Below the pieces are notes generated by a model that was not told the DNA's origin, made no database searches, and saw only the letters and a program-made list of their open reading frames with translations. DNA of 64,000 nucleotides, taken from Steinernema hermaphroditum (lineage: Eukaryota > Nematoda > Chromadorea > Rhabditida > Steinernematidae). Positions 11,046 through 22,969 of this stretch are shown piece after piece; positions within the stretch are counted from its first letter, which is position 1; each line of letters begins with the position of its first letter. The position numbers were made by a program, and so were the translations under genes. The stretch is from assembly GCA_030435675.1 (NCBI GenBank), contig CM059624.1, positions 13,974,769 through 14,038,768 on the forward strand, given 5' to 3'.

Positions 11046-14000
11046 TGGAGCTGCGATGTGTAAAACGAAAACAAAGGGGAGAGGGAGTGATTTTTTGATA
11101 ACTGTGAATCACGTTCTACCATGGTTGGAACAAATTCTGTTTTAAAAAGGCGTTCATGGGGGAGTCGGCCTGTTATGATCACAAAAAACCGAATATGATC
11201 CCAAAAATGAAATTGTTATTTCTGGCCGAGAAGGAAAAGGATCTAGAAGAAAAATCTAAAGAAAACGGTTCGAAATTTGGAAATTTTTTATGTCAAAGAT
11301 CGTGTCACTTGAAGCTTGCGCCGACACGAGACACATTAACGTTTCGGATTTTTTTCGGATTTTTCTCAGGAGAATTTCTACATTTTGAGCGTCTATGGCC
11401 CGTAGAAGCCCCAAAAATAAAAAAGTGACACATGTATGTAGATGGCCGGTTCACATGAAGACACTACTTATTTCTTGTCGCTAATATGCAAGACAAAAAG
11501 TGCAAAACAAGTGCAAATTCTACATATTTGATGCTTTCAGTCGACGCTTCGGCAATAAGAGTATTCGAGAAAAATCAGATTTCAAAAGTATATACGAAAA
11601 ATGGGACTGCATACCAACCAAGAAAGTGTATATAGACTAAAAAAATAAAGATAAGTAGGTGTAAAACATGGATATGAGGATGGGTAAGGGCCTTCGTCAC
11701 ATGACCACATCTACGGGAAGGTTATTTTCGAGCATTACTTTCACTGGGACCGGAAATTTCCTCGATTTCAATAAATTCCTGGAGACAAAGTGCTGTTCAC
11801 AAATTGCGTCCTAATGTAGTCACGCCACAAAAGTGTCGGCGGCGCAAATGTCCACGCACCAATCCAAAACGTTCACGGAGCCGAAAAATGGAGGCAACTG
11901 TCTCTCCGTGTCGGAACGAGAGAACGCAAATTTTAGATTTCCGGCTACCTCAAACGTGAGGTGAGAAAGAGGCTTTTTCGGTTGTTGTTAGGGTTGGGCA
12001 ATGAGACCGTGAAAATCAGATGTTTTAACATGATTAACGTGAAAAAAAAACAGTTTGATCGAATGAAAAGTGGCCCCTCAGAGCTTCAGACAGGGTCGTT
12101 TCCAAACAAAAACCCAAGAATGAGGAAGACAGTTACGACAGCTGCAGTCGTTATAAAAGCCATTGAGACCTTCATGGCGATCAAAACAAAGAGCCGAAGA
12201 AGAAGGCCAAAAAGTGTTCAATATTTTTTTATCAGAGATGAGACAATCGAATAACGGAAGAACTGAAATTGCTGTATACACATACATGTTTTACCATTTG
12301 ACCGTTTCTATGCCGATCCAAAAATATAAAAAGACACATAGAGTTAAAAGGCTTCTGAAATGTATTTACATGATTAGCCTTAAGAAAGCTGTTTGATAAC
12401 GACAATGAACGATGGTCCCTCAAAAGTTTAACTATGTCGATTTCTAAAAAATTCGCTTAAGCAGAGATATAAGTTTGCGTGAATGACCAGGGCAGTTAAA
12501 ACAACAGCTGTCGTTATGATGTTTGTTAAGACATGAATGTCATACTGATCCAAACGAATTGATGAAAGCGAATTCATCTGAATCCAAAAATATAAAAGAT
12601 AAACGAAGTTAACCGGCTCCTGGATTTAAAAAAAAAAAGAAAAAAAACTCTCCATGACAAAAATAATAAAGACAGCACTTGACTAGCGACGACAACACAG
12701 CACCTGGTAACGAAGTCTGTGCATGCAAAAATCCATAAATTAGTGAGTTGATCACATATGGCACTCAATAATTCACGGAATTCCACGGAATTCAACAAAA
12801 CATACACATGTAGTCGTGATTAAGCTGCTTTTGGCCCCGCCACTCGAATAATACAAATCTGTAAATAAATGTTTAAAAGATCGCGTAAGGTTTATGGATT
12901 TGTAACGCAATAATCACTACACGATAAAGGCATGAAACAGGAGTGATCAGCGACAATAGTAAACATTTCGGAAGCGTCCGAAAGTGAGACCAATCGCTTT
13001 GGAATAAAGTTACCAAAAATGTCCCGAAACCATATGTAAGGAATATTATGTGTACCCATGTATGTGTCTATTGGACCGATATGGACAATAGGAGACCAAA
13101 CAGAAGGAAAGGAAGCAGCTTGAAGTTATGGACTAGAGAACTGGTTGTCACATTCTATTCATTCTATTCGGCTATAACCGTCGCTGATGCAAAAATGTCA
13201 GAAACAAGTCAATAGTAAAACAACGATGAAAGTAGGAAGAAGTAACAGTAAATATAACTCTTGTTAGAGCTCTAAAGCTTATTACCTTACGAAGAAAGTA
13301 GGCACCAGAAGATGGCGACACCGAGCGAAACAAGAAGCAAGGGCCCGTTGGATAAATATGGGGTGCGACAACATGTAATATGTTAGATATCGTAATAAAT
13401 TCGTAATTCGTAGAGCTCTGAGGTATTCTTTACTTGAGTGAGTTTCATGCGCCATAGGACCGCTACAGTCCTTATACCTGTTAGGCCGCCCTCTAGCCAG
13501 ATTTCATTCAATCCTGCCTATAAAACTTATATGTTGCATCCCAAAATGGGAAAAATGGACTCGGCTGACGTGGCTCATTTTCAGATCCCTAATCAACAAT
13601 TCCCTCCTCATAAGACCTTAACCGGGCCCATAACGAGCAGCCTCTCATTATGGTCCAGCGATATTGGACACGTTTCATTGCCTCCGGCATCCAGAGAGCC
13701 CAGGCGGACCAATTCAATCCCGCGGCCGCTGGAACGAAGACGCGAGGAACCATAATGACGCAACCAATTAGGCCGAAATGTCAGAGATGCGTAAAATTGA
13801 GCGGCTTATCGATATTTTATGAGCGAGAAAATTGCATGCCGCACTCATCGATCCGGCCCAAATGCTGATGAAGATGGGTTACGCAGTGGAATGGAAAAAT
13901 TAGGGCTTCTCAGAACGATGAATATCCGTAGAAGGAAGAAATGATGGGATGGTTAGGGCAAAAATTTCGAGCATTGAATACAGTAAGATCTAGTCAGTCA

Positions 14001-15170
14001 TGTCGAGAAACTTAGATTATTATGCGGACTTGGAGGAGGCCAACCGTATGATTTATGCACAGTAACCAAGTGATCGATATAGAGGGTAAACGTTCGGGTA
14101 GTCAGTTCGTTATGTCAGTGACCGGTCATCTTGGTTCCTAGAACGCCTGGAACACTAGGTTTCACAACTACGTGATTTTTGTTACGTGTTATAAAGGTTT
14201 AATTACCCGGTGTGCTCTTCTTCCCATGATGTACTTGATAGTCGGGTTACACAGAACATATCGACATAAATGGAAAAAACGATCTGAACATGCTGACAGG
14301 ACTATTCAATGCCCCTCTTAAGTAACTTTGCATATGGGACAATATGGATTTACCATGCCATTTAAAATTTGGATTATTTTGGCCAAATTGTATCTCGCCA
14401 GGAAAACCGTCATCGCCGCCCAACCACCCGCGCCGCTCACTCAAGCCGAAGAATCGCCCCAACTTCGAAGTCTGCGTAAAAAGAGTAAATGTAAATGCAT
14501 GGCATTTAATTTTTACAAAAATACCATTTAGTCTTGACGGCTTCTGACGACAATATTTGAACAAGAATACGAAGCCAAAGAATGACCGAAGCCTGCGCCT
14601 TCTTACATATATGAATATCAGTGTCACTGCCCCTAGATCGTATAAAAAAGTGGCGTGAAAATGATATGGCTGCAGAAATTCGTAAAAAAAATCGAATCAC
14701 TGGAGCAGCTGGTGTGGTGATGATGGCCTTCTTGCCAAGACGTTGGAACTACGGCTCCCTGGTATTTCATGCCATGCCGTTCCATGACAGCTAGCAATAA
14801 CGCTTTCAAGGACAGAAACAAGGAAGCACTAGCTAAGAACAAAAATTTTATAAGAGGATTGAAAGCGACGACAGGAAGTAGATTCCGGCACATATCTGCA
14901 AACATCATTATGCGCAACAACATTTTTCTCTGTAGAATTCGGTTGAAAGAATTCATAAATTTTGGAAGAATTTCTTATAGAAGCGGAAAGGTTACTGGCT
15001 AAGAGTAAAGATGACCGGCAGACCGGCACCCACATACATCTACCAAAATTCTGTGATTTGCTCAGCTTTAGTTTCACTTCAAAATTCAATTCAGTAAATT
15101 TCACCATTAACACAAAACATTTAATATTAGCATGCTCTCTCTGTGAAAACACTTCATTTGTCCATCTCGT
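11046..15170. other. no gene recognised
   Basis: AT-rich with scattered CAAAAAT. Slightly more open frames at 13438-13868 (+) and 14247-14627 (-) have no similarity I can name and no flanking splice signals worth modelling. A short family motif TTGGAACTACGGCTCCCTGG at about 14735 recurs in related form near 20.2, 20.8 and 25.7 kb. Confidence 0.5.
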
Positions 15171-15173
15171 ATT

Positions 15174-15290
15174 CCCTATATATAAACGGAGAACCGACAT
15201 GTCCGTTGGTCTGTGTGTGTGCCTGTGTGTTTTTCCGTGCGCACGGCTGAAACACCCGCACAAAATAAGGACCCCGAGTACCTGGAGGGC
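15174..15290. repeat. TATATATAAA / GTGTGT repeat, copy 1 (possible Helitron/DINE-like end)
   Basis: CCCTATATATAAACGGAGAA followed by CGACATGTCCGTTGGTCTG, a GT-rich microsatellite, the perfect palindrome CCGTGCGCACGG (15235-15246), and GAAACACCCGCACAAAATAA. The same order occurs at 21045-21155. A TATATA start, a short microsatellite and a terminal hairpin resemble Helitron/DINE-type subterminal regions, but I cannot identify a CTRR end with confidence. Confidence 0.55.
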
Positions 15291-15394
15291 GCGAATTCGC
15301 GCGCAGCCGCGTTTATCTCTATAAAACATAAAAAGAAGAACTATTGCGGCGACAAAAATAATATCCGGAAACTACTATATGAAAGATATGGAAA

Positions 15395-15600
15395 AGGGTG
15401 GACTCAGATTGGCGTACGCGCATACCGAGTGTATGGTTCCGTTTCCGTGGAGACAGGCGAAAGAGTGGAAGAAGAGGGGGCGAAGAAACTTGGCCAAAAA
15501 AAACGAGACATCAAACCTCATTTGCAACAGAAAGGCCATTTCTGCCCATAACATTACGAATTGAATTGAAGGATTAAAGGCGAAAGCGAAAGAATCCTAA
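15395..15600. repeat. 200-bp direct repeat, copy 1
   Basis: Matches 15980-16200: GATTGGCGTACGCGCATACC, CGAAAGAG, GAGACATCAAACCTCATTTG, and the GAAGGCGAAA / GAAAGAATCC ending. The copies are about 390 bp apart and diverged. Confidence 0.8.
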
Positions 15601-15979
15601 GAGATTACCTAGTATATGTAAAAGAGCATACATAAAAGAATACATAAAAGATACATAAAAAAACATATAAGCTGGCAAAACACTAACACCACGTTCAGAA
15701 TTTCATATATATGCTGTGCAACAGCACGACTACTCCAAAAACATTGTCTTTTTGTTAAATAAGGGCAAATCGTTCCTGCAGCAAACGACAAGTCAAAAGT
15801 CCTAATTGGGGTCTTAGTCCTTGTACTAGCGGCCTGGTTACACTTCACGGAAGCAGTTTGATCAACGGTCAAAATGCTATTATGAAACTGACTGCGTTCG
15901 TCAAAAATGTCCTTTGAAACAGCCATTGTTTTCATAACCATTGTCGGAGCGTTTAGTTTGAGAACTCTTAGCATGAAAG

Positions 15980-16200
15980 GGGATTGACTCAAATTGGCGT
16001 ACGCGCATACCCATGAGTGGATGGTTCGCTTTCCGTCGGGGCAAACGAAAGAGGCGATGAGGAGAGATGAATCGTGGCCAAAAGAAAGGAGAGATCAAAC
16101 CTCATTTGCAATAAAAAAGCCGTTTCTGTCTGTACCATTAGGCAGAATTGAAGGCGAAATCGAAAGAATCCCATCGAGATGTTATTCACCTCCTAAGTGG
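15980..16200. repeat. 200-bp direct repeat, copy 2
   Basis: Second copy of the repeat at 15395-15600. Indels exclude a shared reading frame, so it is not a duplicated exon. Confidence 0.8.
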
Positions 16201-18950
16201 TTCTTTATTATGTGTTAAGGATAAAAAAATTGTCAGCTCTTTTCATCTGATGAAATTACATCAAATCCAGGTTATTTTGACTGTTCTTGTTAACGTGTTG
16301 GTGGTAAATAATATGCATGGATAACACAAGACATGCTGCAGATTTCGCTAAGAACTTCTTTGATCCCCGAATTCAGCACCGGAAATGGCGAATTTGTGCA
16401 CATGTGCCCATCCAACAAAACAAAAATAGTTTTACATTTTTTCCTTAAAAAGCGGTGGCTATCTTTATCGGTCGAAGTCGTATCGTGCTTCTCGTTACGC
16501 AGAAATAAAGTGAAAACAGAAAAAGAAAAGGACTCAGACGGACCGGCGACCATTCATAAAGTGAGATCTGTTCGCCTAAATGTGAATCCACCCTCTAAAG
16601 GCTTATACTCAAAGAGTGTATTTCGAGATATTCAACATCTGTCTATAACACTTCATATCCGGGGGCCTTTATAGACAGATAAGTGAGCGCGCTACGTTTC
16701 TCGGTTCTACATCTATTGAAACGCGCTTTTCGAAGCACTCTTCAACACGCTTATAATCATTCAGGTACCAAGCATTGGAAGTTCGCGCTTATCGCAGTAA
16801 TTGATCGCCCAGATCTCAGTCACATCATCTGGTTCTACATAGCTGCTATGCATTCTTCCATATTACATCCAACTGTAATTCCATTCAACTGAAAAAGGAG
16901 CTCGTAATAACTGTTTATAACTGTTCGCAGCATGTAACGTTGCATTAAAGTTATGTGAAAAGAATAGAAAAATAAGCGGTTGTAAAAATACGGTTGATTC
17001 CTTAATATGTTAACAGCTACAACTTACATGAACTAAGCACGGCTTTGCGCAGTAACAAGTCCAAGTAGGGTCTCTGCTTTTTATACCAAAAATAACCGGA
17101 GAAAATAGAAATCTTTGCGAGTTGATGTCGTTGAACAGTGGTGATGGTAGGGAGCGAACACAAAGGGGTCAAGGACCAAATACTGTCAGATATTTTCCTA
17201 AAAATGGTGTTCCAAGTGCAACCCGTCAGCAAATCAGTGTTTTCGGTCAGTATTTGATCACGATACAGCAAACGAGGGGATTGCTGTAAAAAGAAGCAAA
17301 AATGGTTTTAAAGCTAGGTAAATAGGGAGTTCTCAGGAGAAATTCAGCCGACAGTAGTATAACCGACAGTATATAAAATTGTATGTCTGAATGTCTGAGG
17401 TTACTACAAATGCTACTAGACTAATGCTATAACATACCACATCAAGTTTCGTCATTTATTTCTTTGACATACTAAAATATGAACCTATTCCCAGAATCAA
17501 TCCGCTTTTCACAAATACTCGATCACTAGGGACATCCACGAAAGGCCTCTACAGAAGCAGCCAAGAAAACCGTGAACATCGCCCGGCCCTCAAAAATACT
17601 TTTAAAAAGAAGTGAACTTGAAACTACTGTCAATAGGAATTCATCATAAACTGCGCCTTTCTGTCACTAAAAAGACGTTTCTTGATCGTTTGGGCTCATT
17701 CGAATAGCATATACCAATCATTTTAATGACTGTTAACTGCAATCGGAACACAGATTCCATTCACCTTACGAGCTATTCGAATGAGCATCCCAAACTGGTT
17801 AGATTTAAGAGATATGTGAACAAGAGTGATACAGTTCAAAATGGAGGGGTGCTGCCACAAAAATTGTCGGGAAAAAAACATAATCTACGTTTCTCTGTTG
17901 ATCTAAAAATTTATGTTCCCAGAACGAAACCGATGTTTCCAGAACGATATCCTGTATCACAAATCTACAATGATATTGGGTTGTTCCCTAAATTCACAGT
18001 GCCTTGTGCCATCCAGTAGGTCAGTTAATTCCAACCGTGCAATATGAATAGCCTTTCATTTGAACTTCTCCTGAATTTGGCGGACTATTCTCTCCTGATG
18101 GCTCTTGACTTGGCACATTAAGATGGCGAAATGCAATGCGTTGTATGGGCCACCTATAGTTTTAATTGTGCGCTGGACGTTGCTTTGAAAAAATGACACA
18201 AAAGCCCCTTGCCCGACCCGGGAAGGCCGTATGTTTCCAAGGTCATCCCTACAACAGTCCTCTATTTTAAGCCAAAACACTCTTCTTCTTCGTGGAACAT
18301 GTTGGCCTTCCTTTGATCTATCTAATCTATACTTGTCCCTTTCCACTCAGAACGACATCAGTGTCAAACGTTTCAAATAAGGCAAAGAGGTCAAATATTG
18401 GACTACAATATTCCTTGACTGTAAGCCTTAAATAATATTCGAGCAGAGAGCTGACGCCCTGGAAGCACAGTATCCTTGGACTAATGAATTCGCAAGATGT
18501 ACGTGATTATATTAGGGACATGCAGTGCACCAGGTACGAAGTGAATAAACAAAAATATAATGTCGGCTGTCGAATCAGTAAGAATTCAATAAAATCAAGC
18601 GCCATTTTTAGTGTAGCCATCCAACAAAAATTGTATGCTAAAAACCCTTCTTCTAAAATGTTGTTTTCTGTCTAAAAGGTTCTGTAAACGATATTCAAAT
18701 ATCCTATTTGCACAGCTAATAGAAGAAATGATGAATACAGTTTTCAGTCCACGACACAAACCCATAACTTTTTATCCCTTAGCCTCTTTTTCTTCTCCAC
18801 CTAATGCCGACCACGCTGGTATGTACACGTTAGTCTCATCCTGCAAAGATAAATAAATAATCGTGTCAAATGCATGTTTATTTTTATTAAAAAGTTTGCT
18901 GTTAGATAGCGAATATGGTGTACAGAACACAAAAAACTACACAAAGACTA
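16201..18950. other. no gene recognised
   Basis: Contains a 12-bp-stem hairpin at about 16638-16680 (ATCTGTCTATAA / TTATAGACAGAT) and the foldback at 17688-17796. A 96-codon open frame at 18056-18346 (-) is rich in basic residues but unrecognised. Confidence 0.5.
17688..17796. repeat. foldback of about 110 bp
   Basis: GTTTGGGCTCATTCGAATAG on the left pairs with CTATTCGAATGAGCATCCCA on the right, with a 3-nt bulge in the right arm. The loop is about 60 bp. It is probably a small MITE or remnant. Confidence 0.65.
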
Positions 18951-18985
18951 AAATCCCCTTAAGATGACGAATCCACCCTTCACGT

Positions 18986-19700
18986 TCACGTCCCACGCTT
19001 ATCAAGAAGGCCACCACTTAAATAGTCACCTAATCCCGTCATCTGACATTTGGCCAAGGCACTCAACGGCTCACGTTTGACAGCATTAGGAAACGGCGAC
19101 GGCGACGGTGCCGGTGGCGCCGGGCATGCCGGCCACGCTGGGCAGGTGCGCATGCGTTGGGCCGGCGTCGAGCAAAAATAAGTGAAATGGAGAAAGTAGT
19201 TCAAGTGAAGCCGAGACTGCGGCGTGTATATGAGTGTGAGTGAGTCTCTCCCGCTCCCCTCTTCTCGTCGTTGTATGTATGTGTGTGTGTATGAATGTGT
19301 GTGAGAGAGAGGGTGCTTGCCCCTGGTTAGTAGTCGCGGTTGGTGTCGGGATGGCGGCCCGGGAGTCGATAAATCGCCGCCGGCTGCCGGCCTGCCGCGG
19401 CCGCAACGCGCGCGAGCATACAAAATGATATCACACTGGCGAGCGAGAGGCCGTCGCCGGCGGCGGCGGCGCTTAGTTCCGCCACGAGTCGATTTAAAAG
19501 GAGCGCGCGGGGAGGAGCGCAGAGTTCGCGTGCCGAAAAACACAAAACAAATCAGCGAATTGGCGCCTAATTGACGCGGCCGAGCGCCGAAAATAGAGCG
19601 TCGAGCGGGGATGGGAAACGGTCAAAGACGGGCTAATTGCCCAAGTGGGCGTCCTGTTTTCGTGAATCGAGAAGTTCGCCAGCGAATCAAAGATGATACG
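18986..19700. promoter_or_regulatory. GC-rich island, possible promoter or 5' exon
   Basis: A CpG-rich patch with a GT microsatellite (19260-19310), GCCGGC/GCGGCG tracts at 19370-19470, and a TATA-like GATTTAAAAGGAGCGCGCGG at about 19489 on the plus strand. A minus-strand frame at 19160-18986 reads NAVKREPLSALAKCQMTGLG, which looks protein-like and is followed by GTGACT as a possible donor. I do not recognise it. It is either an isolated first exon of a gene whose remainder I cannot find, or a regulatory island. Confidence 0.3.
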
Positions 19701-20159
19701 TTTCTTTGTTATGCGCTGTTTTGAAAGAGACGATCACGAGCATAAAGACCGGGTTGAAAGGAGCTAAAGAGATTTGAGTTTTGACGGCAATCGACACACA
19801 GGATGCGGGTCAAGAATCAAAGTTTATACAAAAACAAGCGATGAAACCACGGGGGAACTAGTGGTTATTATGGAATGATCAGATTTCGCACTTGATCTAC
19901 GTGTTTGAGACTCACTTCGAGATACTGTATCCTTAACGTGATCAACCGTATCCTAAGATGACCGACCGTATCCTGAGCATCGATCTCCTAAATGGACAAT
20001 TCCAAAGGCCTTCAAAAATGTTCATTTCAAAAATTGTGTTCATTTCAAAAAAAAACAAATGTTCAAAAATGTTACGGTCCATTCACAAAGACACTGTAGC
20101 CGCTTTTTTGTCATCTGGCCTCGGCAGAGGACTCATCTTTATCAATCGGGTAGGATCGG

Positions 20160-20985
20160 GAAGGATTAGAAACGGACGCCTAGAGAAATTTCCAAAAATA
20201 CCTGTTATACAATGATCTTCCTGGCAAGATGTAGAATTACGTCTCATCAGTGTTCCAGATCTTTCATCAAGTGATCATCTAGTCCGAATGAAGAGATTAT
20301 TTATGAACACCCTTCCCTCTTCGTCCTCGACTCGACCGGAACTGTAGCGCTAATATTGAGGAAGTACACCAAAGCATTCCGCCTGATTGAGAACAAAAAT
20401 ATAACCGATCAGTACATATTGAACAACACGGCATGTCCATCTACATATCTTGAACGCCCATCTCCTAAATGGACGCCTAGAAAAATTTTCAAAAATACCT
20501 GTTATACAGCCCATTCACAGCATGTCGTACCGCACAAGAAAGGTTAGTATGACACCGTAGTCGCTAGTTCTCATCTGGCTTCGTAGGAGGCGTCGCGATA
20601 ATCGAAACAAGCATCCCATCAGTATTGTGCGGGAATCCAAGTCACGAAGGATTATATTCGGCAGTGGAGCACAACGTACAAAGTAGACCATTATCTTCTG
20701 TTTGGTTGATGGCAGCAAACTTCAAACCTACAGCGAATGTTCGGCTTGAGTCAGATGGTGTCGGGTGGTGGTAACGATCTTCCTGGCAATATGTAGGAAC
20801 TACACCTCCCCGGTGTTCCAGATCTTCCATCAACTGATCATCGAGACCGATTGAAGAGATAACTTAATGGACATCCTTCCTTCCTCGTCCCCGAATCGAT
20901 CGGAATTGTAGAACGAATATCAAGGAAGTACAACAAAGTATTTAATCTGTTTGGAAATAAAAATGCAAACTCTAAAAAGTACATA
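20160..20985. repeat. direct repeats of about 170 bp
   Basis: 20210-20405 and 20775-20985 share GATCTTCCTGGCAA(G/T)ATGTAG, GTGTTCCAGATCTT(T/C)CATCAA, GAGGAAGTACA/AAGGAAGTACAACAAAG and a late A(A/C)(A)ACGGCAT string. A short segment GGACGCCTAGA(G/A)AAATTT followed by AAAAATACCTGTTATACA occurs at both 20172 and 20471. Confidence 0.75.
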
Positions 20986-21044
20986 TCAAACAAGACGGCA
21001 TTATGGAATTCAAACATTGCTATTCGATTATTATTACTCACATA

Positions 21045-21155
21045 TCCCCTATATATAAATGGAGAACCGACGGGTCCGTTGGTCTGTGTGTGTGTGTGTG
21101 TGTGTTTCCGTGCGCACGGCGGAAACACCCACACAAAATAAGGGCCCCGAGGGGA
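21045..21155. repeat. TATATATAAA / GTGTGT repeat, copy 2
   Basis: Second copy of the 15174-15290 unit, with a longer pure GT tract and the same 12-bp palindrome CCGTGCGCACGG at 21108-21119. Confidence 0.6.
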
Positions 21156-21374
21156 ACCGAACCCGACACCGGCCGCTTACAAACAGAGAACGTTCGCAAT
21201 GAGCTACACAGACAGTTGAGATGGTAGTGCTCCACTTCCAATATCTCTCTGGCGATGCTAGGCTTTGAGTTTTTTTTTGTTGTTTTTGAGTGGTTTTTGC
21301 CTATTTTGTAACCAGCAGTGTTTTCGGTTTGAGTTTCCTGAGACTTTACAATTTTTTCGCCCATTTTAGTCATT

Positions 21375-21955
21375 TACATGAGCGCCAATCTTGCCGCCCG
21401 CAGGGCTACAGTTTTTTGGCCCCAACTTCAGCCCTATCCATGAGCGCCAATCTTGCCGCCCGCAGGGCTACAGGCTAATTGGCTTTTAGTACCTGGAGGA
21501 GGAGCAAGCCTTTCAAGTTACAAAGATTTTCAAGAAACCTTACAAATTTACAAAAATGAAGACCGCCTGAAAGACCGTGTCACACAGCACCAACTTTACT
21601 ACATCGAGGAATGAAATCGTCGGTCTGACACGAATCGGGAAACAAACAACGCTACCTTATAAATCGCACAAAAATTACATGCATATATAACTAAAATATC
21701 GCTCGCAATACAGGGTGGACGGCCTTCTTGAGAGTTAGGCCGAGGCATGTCGGTCTCGATTCCCCGTGTAGTCTTCTCGAATGAAACATTTTTTTACGAT
21801 TTAAGCGATCTACAGCAGTCAGAATCGTGCCATCATGCAACCCACAAAAATTACGTACGTTGGGTCTTGATTTCACAATCTTCTCTGGTCTTCTCGGACG
21901 AAACGTTTTTTACGATTTAAACGATCCACAGAAGTCAGAATCACTGCCAACTGCT
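21375..21955. repeat. two short direct repeats
   Basis: A 35-bp unit starting CATGAGCGCCAATCTTGCCG is repeated exactly at about 21377 and 21440. A second pair at about 21772 and 21892 shares TCTTCTCG(A/G)A(T/C)GAAAC, TTTTTACGATTTAA and AGAATC. Confidence 0.8.
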
Positions 21956-22569
21956 GCAGAAGGACTCGCCGCGTTCGAAACGCGTGAAAAGAAGCTATTT
22001 CCGGAAAGATTCTGTGATGGTTTCAAGACAACTGTTATACAAAGTTTAATTAAATACGTGTAAGACATGTTTCGCTTTTGCAGATTCTGACAGCAAACTG
22101 TAAAACACATAAGGTTTGTTTCTTGGAAGCTACTACGATTTTCGACAAACTGATTCCAGCATCGTGTTCCGAAAAAAATTCCAGAAACTTTTAAAAAACT
22201 TTGTTCCCCACACCTGATTCCTTTAAATACATTAGGGATGAAATGACCTGCAGAATCGTTACACAAAAATTTAACGGGAGCTCAAAAAAGCTCGACCTTC
22301 GCGCAACCTGACGTATCTGGAGCAAAAATAAAAATAAATAAAATAAATAATGTCCGATATAAATAAAAAATGTGTAAAGCGCAACTGGCATATTGACCTC
22401 AAAAATTTTGGTGAACTTTTAGATACAGAGGCTCGATATTTATGGTACTTACTTACTGTACTGACTTATTGTCATTCACCGAAAAGATCCAATGGAGAAA
22501 AATGTCAAAAATGTAACCAAAACAATAAGTAAGCTCATTATATAACCCATTTAAAGGGCGACTATCCTA

Positions 22570-22915
22570 ACAAGGACAGGTACCAAACTGTCCCACGCCG
22601 ATTCACCTGAAATTTGGCATGGAGGTTGGTATGCCAGAGTGTAACAATACCTGACTGGTTTTATCGGTGAATGGCCTCTCAAAACCTCAAAAAATGGTCA
22701 AGAAACTGATGAGACCACCGTATCTTTCGTGAACATCAGGGACATCGTGTTAGGATCTTACAATTACAGAGGACAAAATCCACTATGAAATATAGCTTAA
22801 GCTCGGTATTCACCAATGAAACCTATCAGGTTCTGCTACTCTCTGGCACGTTAACCTCCATGCGAAATTTCAGCCGAATCGGTGTGGGACAGTTTGGGAC
22901 CTCTCCTTGTAAGTG
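22570..22915. repeat. foldback element of about 345 bp
   Basis: Left arm GTACCAAACTGTCCCACGCC...GCATGGAGGTTGGTATGCCAG pairs with the right arm, whose reverse complement reads GTCCCAAACTGTCCCACACC...GCATGGAGGTTAACGTGCCAG. The arms are about 120 bp at roughly 80% identity. No coding frame. Confidence 0.8.
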
Positions 22916-22969
22916 CTCTTTACAGTATCAAACAAAGTGGTTGTTTAATTGACCTGTTCCAAGCAAATA

